Shown: positions 8,467-16,544 of the stretch, piece after piece
How positions within the stretch are numbered: the first letter of the stretch is position 1
Layout: every line of letters starts with the position of its first letter
Assembly: GCA_022822125.1 (NCBI GenBank)
Contig: JAJECF010000230.1
Location: forward strand, 1 to 39,746
Source: Alphaproteobacteria bacterium
GTDB lineage: Bacteria > Pseudomonadota > Alphaproteobacteria > Bin95
Direction of reading: 5' to 3'
Length of the DNA: 39,746 nt
The notes under the pieces: model-generated
The model's input: the letters and a program-made list of their open reading frames with translations, nothing else
What the model was told of the DNA's origin: nothing
Database searches by the model: none
Position numbers and translations under genes: made by a program

Positions 8467-9363
8467 ATGTCCGACGGGATCGTTTTCATCGACGGCGACT
8501 ACATGGCCCCGGACGAGGCCAGAATGTCGATCTTCGACACAGGCTTCGTGTGGGGCGACAGCGTTTACGACGTGACCTCCACCTGGAACGGCTGGTTCTT
8601 CATGCTGGACGAGCATCTGGAGCGGTTCCAGCGGTCCTGCGAGGGCTTCCGTCTGGAGAACCCCTACTCCTTCGAGGAAATGCGCCGCATCTGCGCGGAA
8701 TGCGTGGAGCGCACGGGGCTGGCGAACACCTATGTGAAGATGCAGATCACGCGCGGCGTGCCGCCGATGGGTGTGCGGGACCCGCGCGGCCTGAAGCCGA
8801 GCGTCACCGTCTATGCCGTGCCCTATGTGTGGATCTGGGGCGAGGACAAGTGCCGCAACGGCGCGACCCTGTTCGTCAGCGGCGTCGAGCGGGTGTCGTC
8901 GAAGGCCATCGACCAGCGCTACAAGAACTACAACCGGGCCGACCTCGTGCAGGCGCGTCTGGAGGCTTACGACCAGGGCTGCGACGACGCCATTCTCGCC
9001 GGTCCCGACGGCTTCCTCTCGGAGGGGCCGGGCTTCAACATCTTCGTCGTGAAGGACGGCCGGGTGGCGAGCCCGGATTACAATGTGCTGGAAGGCGTGA
9101 CGCGCCGCGCGGTGCGCGAGATCTGCGAGCGGGAGGGCATTCCATTCGAGCTGCGCAAGATCCGCCCCGAGGAACTGGAGGATGCGGGCGAGGTGTTCAC
9201 CAGCACTACGGCGGGCGGGGTCATGCCGATCACCGGGGTCAATGGCAGGACCATTGGAAACGGCCATGCGGGCATCCTCACGGGCCGCATCCAGTCGCTC
9301 TACTGGCGCGAGCGCGCGGCCGGCTGGCACGGCGTCCGACCCGCCGACATCCTCGCAAACTGA
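8467..9363 (+). CDS. Class IV PLP-dependent aminotransferase
   Basis: 298-aa fold-type IV transaminase (the branched-chain / D-amino acid / (R)-amine aminotransferase family). It opens with the usual FIDGDYMAPDEARMSIFDTGF and WGDSVYDVTS. Lys153 in RYKNYNRADLVQARLEA aligns with the PLP lysine of D-amino acid aminotransferase, and LSEGPGFNIFVVKDG (185-199) carries the PLP-contacting Glu186 and Asn191. TSTTAGGVMPITGVNG is the expected phosphate-binding segment. A good GGGAGGAAAG site precedes the ATG. It is divergent from the racemase-like/hyuAB operon (174 bp between starts) and 6 bp upstream of the FAD oxidoreductase. Context suggests it transaminates a product of the hydantoinase route; the substrate is not predictable. 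Confidence 0.9.
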   Translation: MSDGIVFIDGDYMAPDEARMSIFDTGFVWGDSVYDVTSTWNGWFFMLDEHLERFQRSCEGFRLENPYSFEEMRRICAECVERTGLANTYVKMQITRGVPPMGVRDPRGLKPSVTVYAVPYVWIWGEDKCRNGATLFVSGVERVSSKAIDQRYKNYNRADLVQARLEAYDQGCDDAILAGPDGFLSEGPGFNIFVVKDGRVASPDYNVLEGVTRRAVREICEREGIPFELRKIRPEELEDAGEVFTSTTAGGVMPITGVNGRTIGNGHAGILTGRIQSLYWRERAAGWHGVRPADILAN

Positions 9364-9369
9364 GCGGCG

Positions 9370-10932
9370 ATGAAGGACCTGCCCCGTTCGGTGAACGACT
9401 ATGACGAGGCATTCGATGTCGTCGTGGTCGGCTACGGCTTCGCCGGCTCCGTCTCGGCGCTGGAGGCGGCGCGCGCCGGCGCGCGGGTGCTGCTGGTCGA
9501 GAAGACCGGCGTGCCCGGCGGCATCTCGATCTGCTCCTACGGCTCGGTGCGCTGCGCCATGGACGCCGGGCAGGCGCGGCGCTACCTGGCCGCAACCAAT
9601 GGCGGGCGCACGCCGGCGGATGTCACAGAGGCGCTCGCCGACGGCATGACCATGCTGGAGCCCTATGTGCGCGACCTCGCCAGGGTGAACGGGGCGGAGA
9701 TCGGCACCAGCATCGAGGCGGGAAAGGCCGGCGGCAACTACCCCTTGCCAGGCTTCGATACCTTCTACCACACGACGGTTCAATCGGTGCCCAACTTCGA
9801 TGCCCGCGCGGTCTATCCCTGGGCCAATGGCGCGCCCGGCGGACCGATGCTGTTCAAGATCCTCGACGACAATCTCGCGAACGAAGAGATCAAGATCCGG
9901 CTGAACACGCGCGGGCTGCGCCTGCTGACCTCCGAGGACGGATCCGAAGTCCGCGGCATTACCGTCGAGGGACGGGACGGCATCCGCCGGATCGAGGCGC
10001 GGCGGGGCGTCATCCTGGCCTCCGGCGGCTTCGAGGGCAGCGCAGAGCGGCAGGACCAGTTCTGGGAGGGTCGGCCGGTCCTTCCGGCCGCGGCCCGGCA
10101 CAATACCGGGGACGGCATCGCCATGGCCCAGGACCTCGGCGCCGAGCTCTGGCATATGTGGCACCTCCACGGCGCATACGGCTTCCGTAGCGCGGACCCG
10201 GACTATCCCTACGGCATCAGGGTCAAGCGGCTCCCCGACTGGCGGCCCGCCGAAGATGGCGACCATGGCGATCCCGGCGTTAAGATGGCCTGGATCCTGC
10301 TGGACCGGGACGGGCGGCGCTACATGAACGAATACCTGCCCTACACCCACGACACCGGGCACCGGCAGATGCAGTTCTACGATACGGTGCGGCAGGACTA
10401 TCCGCGCATCCCGAGCGCCATGATCTGCGACGAGAACGGCCGCCGGCTCTATCCGCTCGGCCAGCCGACCTCCAACGACGAAGGCGTGAGGCTGGACTGG
10501 AGCGAGGACAATCTGGCGGAAGTCGAATCCGGCACGCTCAAACGAGCGGGCACGCTGGCCGAACTCGCCGCCATGCTCGGCCTTGACCCTGCGGCGGCGG
10601 AAGCGAGCGTCGCGCGCTGGAATGCGGCCTGCGCCGTCGGGCGCGACGAGGATTTCGGCCGCCCGCCGGGGACGATGACGCCCATCAACACGCCGCCCTA
10701 TTACGGCGCGCCGATATGGCCGGTCGTGTCGAACACCCAGGGCGGGCCGGTGCATGACGCGCGCCAGCGCATCGTCAATGTGTTCGGCGCGCCGATCCGG
10801 AGGCTCTATGCGGCGGGCGAACTCGGCAGCGCCTTCGGCCATCTTTACCTGTCCGGCGGCAATATCGCCGAATGCTTCGTCTCGGGCCGCATTGCCGGCG
10901 CCGGCGCGGCGGCCCTGCCGGACTGGGAATAG
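9370..10932 (+). CDS. FAD-dependent oxidoreductase (fumarate reductase/ketosteroid dehydrogenase flavoprotein family)
   Basis: 520-aa soluble flavoprotein of the FAD_binding_2 family. The dinucleotide motif VVGYGFAGSVSALEAA with the acidic end of strand 2 (VLLVEK) is at residues about 18-48. The C-terminal FAD site RRLYAAGELGSAFGHLYLSGGNIAECFVSGRIAG is typical of fumarate/urocanate reductase and 3-ketosteroid dehydrogenase flavoproteins. There is no signal peptide, haem motif or membrane segment, so it acts in the cytoplasm, oxidising or reducing an activated C-C bond. It is cotranscribed with the aminotransferase. The exact substrate is unknown. Confidence 0.85.
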   Translation: MKDLPRSVNDYDEAFDVVVVGYGFAGSVSALEAARAGARVLLVEKTGVPGGISICSYGSVRCAMDAGQARRYLAATNGGRTPADVTEALADGMTMLEPYVRDLARVNGAEIGTSIEAGKAGGNYPLPGFDTFYHTTVQSVPNFDARAVYPWANGAPGGPMLFKILDDNLANEEIKIRLNTRGLRLLTSEDGSEVRGITVEGRDGIRRIEARRGVILASGGFEGSAERQDQFWEGRPVLPAAARHNTGDGIAMAQDLGAELWHMWHLHGAYGFRSADPDYPYGIRVKRLPDWRPAEDGDHGDPGVKMAWILLDRDGRRYMNEYLPYTHDTGHRQMQFYDTVRQDYPRIPSAMICDENGRRLYPLGQPTSNDEGVRLDWSEDNLAEVESGTLKRAGTLAELAAMLGLDPAAAEASVARWNAACAVGRDEDFGRPPGTMTPINTPPYYGAPIWPVVSNTQGGPVHDARQRIVNVFGAPIRRLYAAGELGSAFGHLYLSGGNIAECFVSGRIAGAGAAALPDWE

Positions 10933-11179
10933 CCCCGCCGCGGGACGAGGACCTTCCTGCCGCCGACGAACCCGGGAAACAGATCGGCAGGAGATGCATG
11001 ACGAAAATTCCACCTCGACAATCCCGTTTCCATGACATGTCCCGGAGCAGCCCTTCGGCAAGGCCATGCAGGGACGGCGTTACCAATTCGTTCCACAGGC
11101 TGTCGACGCCCTGCCGCTCGCCTCGGCGGGCGGGCGAGTGTATGTTCCGGGGGCGAATCGGGTGTAGGGAAGTGCGGCC

Positions 11180-11656
11180 ATGGCAGGCAGCGTCAACAAG
11201 GTGATTCTGGTCGGGAATCTGGGCCGCGACCCCGAAATGCGTACCATGCAGTCCGGCGACCGGCTGGCGCAATTTTCGCTCGCGACCTCGGAAACTTGGC
11301 GTGACCGCAATTCGGGCGAGCGCAGGGAACGCACTGAATGGCATCGCGTCGTGATCTTCGATAACAATCTCGTCGATATTACAGAGCGTTACCTGCGCAA
11401 AGGCTCCAAGATCTATATCGAAGGCGCGCTGCAAACGCGCAAATGGCAGGACCAGTCGGGTCAAGAGCGGTACACCACTGAAGTCGTACTGCAACGGTTC
11501 CGCAGCACGTTGACGATGCTCGACCGCGCCGGCGACGGCGAGTCCCGCGACCGAGACTACGGCGGCGGTTACGATGACCGGGCTTCGAGCGGCGGCAGGT
11601 CAGCCGCGCCGGCGCCGGCCCTGGGCCCGGACCTGGACGACGATATCCCCTTCTGA
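11180..11656 (+). CDS. ssb: Single-stranded DNA-binding protein
   Basis: 158-aa SSB for replication, recombination and repair. The OB-fold domain runs from about residue 3 to 115 ([71 protein letters not shown]). A disordered Gly/Arg/Ala-rich linker follows, then the acidic tip DLDDDIPF that recruits partner proteins. Length and order are normal. An AGGGAAG site precedes the ATG. It stands alone, 58 bp before gyrA on the same strand; the SOS partner uvrA often found beside ssb is not here. Confidence 0.97.
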   Translation: MAGSVNKVILVGNLGRDPEMRTMQSGDRLAQFSLATSETWRDRNSGERRERTEWHRVVIFDNNLVDITERYLRKGSKIYIEGALQTRKWQDQSGQERYTTEVVLQRFRSTLTMLDRAGDGESRDRDYGGGYDDRASSGGRSAAPAPALGPDLDDDIPF

Positions 11657-11714
11657 TGAACCCGCTCTTCCACGACGTGGCCCCGACGGACGTCCGCAGT
11701 CCCGCTAGCGCTCC

Positions 11715-14411
11715 GTGAACGACACGATAACCATAGAACCCGACGACGTCGCGCCGGTCGCGCTCGAGGACGAGATGCGTCGCTCCTACCTCGATTACGC
11801 GATGAGCGTGATCGTGGCGCGGGCGCTGCCGGATGTGCGCGACGGGCTGAAGCCGGTCCACCGGCGCATCCTCTACGCCATGCGCGAGGGCGGCTACGGC
11901 TGGAACCAGCCTTTCCGCAAGTCGGCGCGCATCGTCGGCGACGTGATGGGCAAGTTCCACCCGCATGGCGACAGCGCGATCTACGACGCCATGGTGCGGA
12001 TGGCGCAGCCCTTCTCCATGCGCCTGCCGCTGATTGCCGGCCAGGGCAATTTCGGCTCGATGGACAACGATCCTCCGGCGGCGATGCGCTACACGGAAGC
12101 GCGGCTCGCGAGGGCGGCCGAAGCGCTGCTAACCGATATCGACAAGGATACGGTCGATTTCCAGCCGAATTACGACGACAGCGAGCAGGAGCCGGCCGTC
12201 CTGCCGGCGCAGTATCCTAATCTGCTCGTCAACGGCGCGGGCGGCATCGCCGTCGGCATGGCGACCAACATCCCGACCCACAATCTGGGCGAGGTGATCG
12301 ACGCCTGCTTCGCCTTTCTCGACAACCCGGCGATTACCGTCGATGAGCTGATGGAGCATGTGCCGGGGCCGGACTTCCCGACCGGCGGCGTATTGCTCGG
12401 CCGCGAAGGCGTCCGGCAGGCCTACCGGACCGGGCGCGGCACGGTCATCCTCCGCGCCCGCACCGAGATCGAAGAGCGGCAGGGCAACCGCGAGGCGATC
12501 ATCGTCACGGAGGTGCCCTACCAGGTCAACAAGGCGCGGATGATCGAACGCATCAGCGAGGTCGTGAACCTGAAGCTGATCGAGGGCATACAGGCGCTCC
12601 GCGACGAGAGCGACCGGCGTGGCATCCGCATCGTCATCGAGCTCAAGCCGGGCGTCGAACACCGCGTGCTTCTGAACCAGCTCTACCGGCACACGCAGAT
12701 GCAGGTGAGCTTCGGCTTCAACATGCTGGCGCTGGACGGCGGACGGCCCGAGACGCTGTCGCTGGACCGCATTATCCGCGCCTTTGTCGATTTCCGCGAG
12801 GAGGTCGTCGCGCGGCGCACGCGCCACGACCTCGGCAAAGCCAGGGAGCGCGCGCATGTGCTGGTGGGCCTTGCGGTGGCGGTCGCCAATATCGACGAGA
12901 TCATCCGCGTCATCCGGCAGGCGGGCGACCCGGCGGAAGCGCGCGCCGGCCTGCTGGCGCGCGCCTGGCCGGCGGCGGACACGGCGCCGCTGCTGGCGCT
13001 TCTCGGCACGGCCGGCGGCGCGCTGGAGGATGGCGGCTACCGGCTGAGCGACGCGCAGGCGCGCGCGATCCTGGACCTGCGCCTGCACCGGCTCACCGGC
13101 CTCGAACGGCAGAAGATCGCCGAGGAGCTGGAGGAAGTCGCGGAACGCATCCGCTGCTATCTGGAGATCCTGGGCTCGCGGGAACGGCTGCTCGCCGTGA
13201 TCCGCGAGGAGCTCCGGAGCGTGCGGGAGCGCTTTGCGGACGAGCGCCGCTCGGTCTTCACCGACGACGAGATCGACCCGGACGAAGAAGACCTGATCCA
13301 GCGCGAGGACATGGTCGTGACGGTGAGCCAGGGCGGCAATATCCGGCGCGTTCAGCTTTCCACCTACCGGGCGCAGAGGCGCGGCGGCAAGGGCCGTTCC
13401 GGCATGTCCACGCGCTATGAGGACGCGGTCTCGCAGGTCATCATCGCGCACACCCACACGCCGCTCCTGTTCTTTTCCGCCTCCGGCATCGTTTACCGGC
13501 TCAAGGTCCACCGGCTGCCGCGCACCGGCCCGCAGGGCCGCGGCGTAAAGATGCAGCAGGTGATCGAGGCGCTGCCGGCGGGCGAGCGCATCACCGCCGT
13601 CATGGCGATGCCGGACGACGAGGAAAGCTGGCGGGGCCTGTCGGTCATGTTCGCGACTGCAAACGGAAATGTCCGGCGCAACACGCTGGCGGATTTCATC
13701 AACATTCCCCGGCGCGGCAAGATCGCGATGAAGCTCGACGAGGGCGATGTCCTGATCGGGGTGAAGCCCTGCGGACCGGGCGACCATATCCTGTTGGCCA
13801 CCCGGCAGGGCAAGGCGCTGCGCTTCCCGGCGGAGGATGTGCGGGAATTCGTCAGCCGCGCCTCCACCGGCGTGCGCGGCATCTCGCTGCGCGAGGACGA
13901 CCGCGTGATTTCGATGAGCGTGCTGGACGGGGCGGAGTTCACGCCGGAGGAACGCGATACCTATTTGAGCCAGACCGGCATCGGGGACATGATCCGCACG
14001 GCCGAGCTTGAGGCGCACGAACAGATGATCCTCTCGGTCGCCTCGGACGGCTACGGCAAGCGGACCTCCGCTTACGATTACCGCGTGACCAGGCGCGGCG
14101 GCCAGGGCATAGAGCTGATGGCGCGCAGCAGCGAAGAGGTCGAGGTGGTCGCCGCCTTCCCGGTCGAGGATACGGACCAGTTGCTGCTGATGACCGATGG
14201 CGGGCAGTTGATCCGCTGCCCCGTCGCCGATATCCGGATCGCGCGCCGGCCGACGAGAGGCGTGCGCCTGTTCAACATTCCGGAAGGCGCGCGTGTGGTG
14301 CAGGTTTCGCATCTTGCAGACGCTAACGGGGCGGACGAGGAGGACGGCGAAGCGCCGGACGGCGGGGCGGGAGACGCGGATGCCGCCGGCGACGCAGGAG
14401 AGCAAGCGTGA
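11715..14411 (+). CDS. gyrA: DNA gyrase subunit A
   Basis: 898-aa type IIA topoisomerase subunit that cuts and reseals DNA and wraps it for negative supercoiling. The catalytic Tyr126 lies in [10 protein letters not shown]. The quinolone region reads [17 protein letters not shown] with Ser87 and Asp91 at the E. coli Ser83/Asp87 positions, i.e. the sensitive form. The C-terminal domain carries the GyrA box QRRGGKG (about residue 555), which separates it from ParC. The C-terminus ends in a low-complexity acidic/Ala/Gly tail. The start is GTG 11715 with no clear ribosome site; the next residues match family N-termini. The stop overlaps the GTG of coaD. Confidence 0.97.
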   Translation: MNDTITIEPDDVAPVALEDEMRRSYLDYAMSVIVARALPDVRDGLKPVHRRILYAMREGGYGWNQPFRKSARIVGDVMGKFHPHGDSAIYDAMVRMAQPFSMRLPLIAGQGNFGSMDNDPPAAMRYTEARLARAAEALLTDIDKDTVDFQPNYDDSEQEPAVLPAQYPNLLVNGAGGIAVGMATNIPTHNLGEVIDACFAFLDNPAITVDELMEHVPGPDFPTGGVLLGREGVRQAYRTGRGTVILRARTEIEERQGNREAIIVTEVPYQVNKARMIERISEVVNLKLIEGIQALRDESDRRGIRIVIELKPGVEHRVLLNQLYRHTQMQVSFGFNMLALDGGRPETLSLDRIIRAFVDFREEVVARRTRHDLGKARERAHVLVGLAVAVANIDEIIRVIRQAGDPAEARAGLLARAWPAADTAPLLALLGTAGGALEDGGYRLSDAQARAILDLRLHRLTGLERQKIAEELEEVAERIRCYLEILGSRERLLAVIREELRSVRERFADERRSVFTDDEIDPDEEDLIQREDMVVTVSQGGNIRRVQLSTYRAQRRGGKGRSGMSTRYEDAVSQVIIAHTHTPLLFFSASGIVYRLKVHRLPRTGPQGRGVKMQQVIEALPAGERITAVMAMPDDEESWRGLSVMFATANGNVRRNTLADFINIPRRGKIAMKLDEGDVLIGVKPCGPGDHILLATRQGKALRFPAEDVREFVSRASTGVRGISLREDDRVISMSVLDGAEFTPEERDTYLSQTGIGDMIRTAELEAHEQMILSVASDGYGKRTSAYDYRVTRRGGQGIELMARSSEEVEVVAAFPVEDTDQLLLMTDGGQLIRCPVADIRIARRPTRGVRLFNIPEGARVVQVSHLADANGADEEDGEAPDGGAGDADAAGDAGEQA

Positions 14412-14953
14412 ACCACGAGAAGATCGGCCTTTACCCCGGCACGTTCGACCCGATCACCAACGGCCATATCGACATCATCTACCGGGGCGCCAGGCTGGTG
14501 GACCGGCTGATCGTCGGCGTGTTCAACAATGCCGGCAAGGGGCCGCTGTTCACCCCGGTGGAGCGCCAGGCGATGGTCGAGGCGGAGATCGCGGCGCTTT
14601 CGGACCGCGAGGTGGCGGAGCGCATCGAGGTGCGGCTTATGGACGGGCTGCTGGTTGCCTATGCGCGCGCGCACGAGGTCAATGTCATCTTCCGGGGGCT
14701 CAGGGCCGTCTCCGATTTCGAATACGAGATGCAGATGGCGAGCCTGAACCGGTCCATGGAGCCGGATATCGAAACCGTGTTCCTCGCCGCGTCGGAGAAC
14801 CACCAGTTCATATCCTCGCGCTTCGTGAAGGAAATCGCGGCGCTGGGGGGAGACTCCTCGGCCTTCACCACGCCCAGGGTGATCGCGGCCCTGCATGCGC
14901 GCTTCGGCGCCGGCGGCAAGGTCGAGAGCGGCGCCGCCTCCAAGGTCTATTAG
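14408..14953 (+). CDS. coaD: Phosphopantetheine adenylyltransferase
   Basis: Penultimate step of coenzyme A synthesis: ATP + 4'-phosphopantetheine to dephospho-CoA. Residues 7-22 carry the nucleotidyltransferase motif [16 protein letters not shown], with TxxH-type His20. [18 protein letters not shown] and the C-terminal [10 protein letters not shown] are also diagnostic. At 181 aa it is somewhat longer than the usual ~160 because of a Gly/Ala tail. GTG start overlapping the gyrA stop (GTGA), so it is translationally coupled; gyrA-coaD adjacency is common in Alphaproteobacteria. Confidence 0.95.
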   Translation: MNHEKIGLYPGTFDPITNGHIDIIYRGARLVDRLIVGVFNNAGKGPLFTPVERQAMVEAEIAALSDREVAERIEVRLMDGLLVAYARAHEVNVIFRGLRAVSDFEYEMQMASLNRSMEPDIETVFLAASENHQFISSRFVKEIAALGGDSSAFTTPRVIAALHARFGAGGKVESGAASKVY

Positions 14954-15010
14954 GCCTGCTTTCGGCCCTTGACACCGGAGACCGCGCCGCACAGGTTTCC
15001 CGTCCCGGTC

Positions 15011-15086
15011 GGGCGCGTAGCTCAGTTGGTAGAGCATCTGACTTTTAATCAGGCGGTCGCAGGTTCGAATCCTGCCGCGCTCACCA
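15011..15086 (+). tRNA. tRNA-Lys (anticodon UUU)
   Basis: A 76-nt cloverleaf with encoded CCA. The acceptor GGGCGCG pairs with CGCGCTC (one G-U), the D arm is GCTCAGTTGGTAGAGC, the anticodon loop CTTTTAA carries TTT between TCTGA and TCAGG, and the T arm is GCAGGTTCGAATCCTGC. It lies 57 bp after coaD on the same strand. Confidence 0.97.
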
Positions 15087-15200
15087 TAATATCATTGAAA
15101 ATCAACACTTTATGAGGATAAGCCCCAAAGCTGCGAGTCCGGTGCGGCCACTTTGCGCGACGCTTGACGCAACCGCATGATGTCGATCATGATCCAGCGC

Positions 15201-15452
15201 ATGACAACTGCTTTCGATAGCGTCGCCACCGTTCGCCGCATGGAAGATGCGGGCTTGTCGCGCGAGGCGCCGGAGGCGGTTGCCGCGACGGCCAGGGAAG
15301 CAGCCGACGCCAGCCGCGAGGCGCTGGCGACGAAGGCGGACCTTTATCAGGCGCTTTACAAATTCGCGGTTGGAATCGTGATCGCCAATGCCGGCGTAGC
15401 CGTCGCAATCGCCTTCGCCTTATCGAAAGCCATGACGCCGGGCGGTTCCTGA
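15201..15452 (+). CDS. Small coiled-coil membrane protein (DUF1640/CCDC90-like)
   Basis: Short protein of 83 aa from ATG 15201 (MTTAFDSVATVRRMEDAGL). The pattern resembles the DUF1640 family of small coiled-coil proteins: an AFDSVATVRRMEDAG head, an Ala/Glu-rich helix, the LATKADLYQALYK linker, and a C-terminal membrane segment at about 51-74 (GIVIANAGVAVAIAFAL). The coiled coil is shorter than in most relatives. The frame is open to an ATG at 15177, giving 91 aa, but the later ATG matches family starts better. No ribosome site is clear. Function unknown; probably an inner-membrane anchored protein. Confidence 0.6.
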   Translation: MTTAFDSVATVRRMEDAGLSREAPEAVAATAREAADASREALATKADLYQALYKFAVGIVIANAGVAVAIAFALSKAMTPGGS

Positions 15453-15924
15453 GCACTGAATCTCGCGTCGCAAGAGCGGTTGCAATAGCCCGACATGATG
15501 GAGCGCATCGCAGCCGGCCCTTGCGCGCAAGGGCCAGGGGGTCTCGAAACACGTCGCAGGCGGTTCCCGCTCGCAGCGTTCCTGCCCGCACAGGGCCTCG
15601 GTCCGGGCAATCCCGTGATGTCGGATAATAGCGTCGATACAAGTGACGATCTCGGCCTTCGCGAGACGAGCATCGGCAGATGCTTTCTATCGCGAAGTTG
15701 CTTCGCGTGACGCTGACCGAGTGGGAGACGCGGTGAGATTTGCCTACCTTATGCAGGAAACCAAGGAACCATGCGGTTAATTCCTTTCGCATTTGTGATG
15801 CTCAGAATTCCCATTCAAACGGCATTGGAAACAGTGCGGTTTGGGATAGGAGTCTTCGTACGACTAATACCAACGGCGCCGGGTTGAAACTCATGGGCAA
15901 ATGCCGCCCGGTGTCCCCGCCTCT
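15453..15924. other. Gap without a convincing gene; contains two hairpins
   Basis: No frame shows a coherent protein. Two structures stand out: a perfect 20-bp palindrome at 15516-15535 and an inverted repeat CGCGAAG-ttg-CTTCGCG at 15691-15707. Neither is followed by a T tract, so neither looks like an intrinsic terminator. The DNA looks like decayed, formerly coding or inserted sequence. Confidence 0.5.
15516..15535. repeat. Perfect 20-bp palindrome
   Basis: GGCCCTTGCGCGCAAGGGCC is fully self-complementary with no spacer. It could be an operator or a cruciform/hairpin. No poly-T follows on either strand. Confidence 0.8.
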
Positions 15925-16066
15925 CCTCATCCCGAGTAGCGGCACCAGCCGCGTATCGAGAGCCTGTCCTGAGCCTGTCGAAGGGGACGGCGGGGCATCC
16001 TTCGATACGCGCCCCCTTCGGCAAGCTCAGGACAGGCTGCTGGCGCGGTCGCTACTCAGGATGAGG
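15925..16066. repeat. Compound inverted repeat, same family as 72-400
   Basis: The outer arms are CCTCATCCCGAGTAGCGG... (from 15925) and ...CGCTACTCAGGATGAGG (to 16066). Nested inside is a second inverted pair, CCTGTCCTGAGCCTGTCGAAGG (about 15963-15984) against CCTTCGGCAAGCTCAGGACAGG (about 16015-16036), and an additional CCTTCGATACGCG at 15999-16011. The outer unit matches the repeat at 72-400; the inner unit also has a remnant at 411-427. It looks like a repeat inserted within a repeat. Confidence 0.75.
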
Positions 16067-16093
16067 ACGAAGGACCCGGGCTGCGGTAGGGAG

Positions 16094-16210
16094 GTGCCGC
16101 ACCATCGGTTCCGATCAACGACCGCTGGTATAAGGCGTAGGGAATCGCTATATCTTCTTGCTGTTGTGGTAGGGTTGGCCATCGCGCTTTGGCTGCTAAA
16201 AGTGTTCTAA
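16094..16210 (+). CDS. Possible small membrane peptide
   Basis: A GTG-initiated frame of 38 aa: a basic N-terminus (HHRFR...RRRES) then one strongly hydrophobic helix, LYLLAVVVGLAIALWLLKVF, at the very C-terminus. The charge pattern fits a single-pass peptide. However the ribosome site is too close to the GTG, the frame is open far upstream through repeat DNA, and I recognise no family. It may be the tail of a broken gene. Low confidence. Confidence 0.2.
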   Translation: MPHHRFRSTTAGIRRRESLYLLAVVVGLAIALWLLKVF

Positions 16211-16262
16211 GGGAAGCGAACATGGCATCGTCAACCTATCTTTGTAAGCCCCAAAATTGTCG

Positions 16263-16541
16263 ATGATGAAAACGCTCCCGGAAGACGTTGAACGCTATGG
16301 CGGGACACGGGAGTTTTCGGAAGGTTCGATCCCGGCGAACCTCCTGCGCTCGCATAACACGAAGGCCGGGGTCTGGGGGAAGATCGTCGTGCTGGAGGGG
16401 CGGCTCCGCTACCGCATCCTCGAACCCGAAATCCTGGAAATCGAGCTGTCGCCTGAGCGGCCCGGAATCGTGGAACCGGAAGTGTTGCACGAGGTCGCGC
16501 CGATGGGCCGCGTCCGTTTCCGGGTGGATTTCTACCGCTGA
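16263..16541 (+). CDS. DUF1971 cupin-like protein (tellurite-resistance TehB N-domain type)
   Basis: 92-aa single-domain protein of the DUF1971 family, a small cupin found alone or fused to the TehB methyltransferase. The match covers the whole length: ERYGGTREFSEGSIPANLLRSHNTKAGVWGKIVVLEGRLRY, then GIVEPEVLHEVAPMGRVRFRVDFYR. The conserved His in SHNTK and LHEV would be the metal- or ligand-site residues. ATG 16263 or 16266 is the start; a TTG at 16257 is less likely. A 14-codon ORF with a good GGGAAG site at 16222-16266 overlaps the start and may couple translation. Convergent with the Cys/Met enzyme. Confidence 0.8.
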   Translation: MMKTLPEDVERYGGTREFSEGSIPANLLRSHNTKAGVWGKIVVLEGRLRYRILEPEILEIELSPERPGIVEPEVLHEVAPMGRVRFRVDFYR

Positions 16542-16544
16542 TCG

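Noticed and set aside
8293..11067. Large minus-strand open frame extending the racemase-like gene to over 1100 residues
   Set aside because: The extension is antisense to the aminotransferase and FAD oxidoreductase genes, is Arg/His/Asp/Ala-rich with no domain, and only the last 248 residues look like a protein family. Long antisense frames are expected in GC-rich codon usage.
11972..11995. Quinolone-resistance mutation in gyrA
   Set aside because: The region codes Ser and Asp at the E. coli Ser83/Asp87 positions, the sensitive wild-type form.
12129..14405. Long minus-strand frame opposite gyrA
   Set aside because: It mirrors gyrA codons and shows no domain; gyrA on the plus strand is certain. 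Similar shadows opposite dctM (2195-3748), ccr (20354-21925), the acyl-CoA dehydrogenase (18472-20046) and prpE (37195-38532) were dropped for the same reason.
15453..16210. Long plus-strand frame through the repeat-rich gap
   Set aside because: It reads through dispersed repeats and has no family resemblance; only the last hydrophobic 38 codons are kept as a low-confidence possibility.
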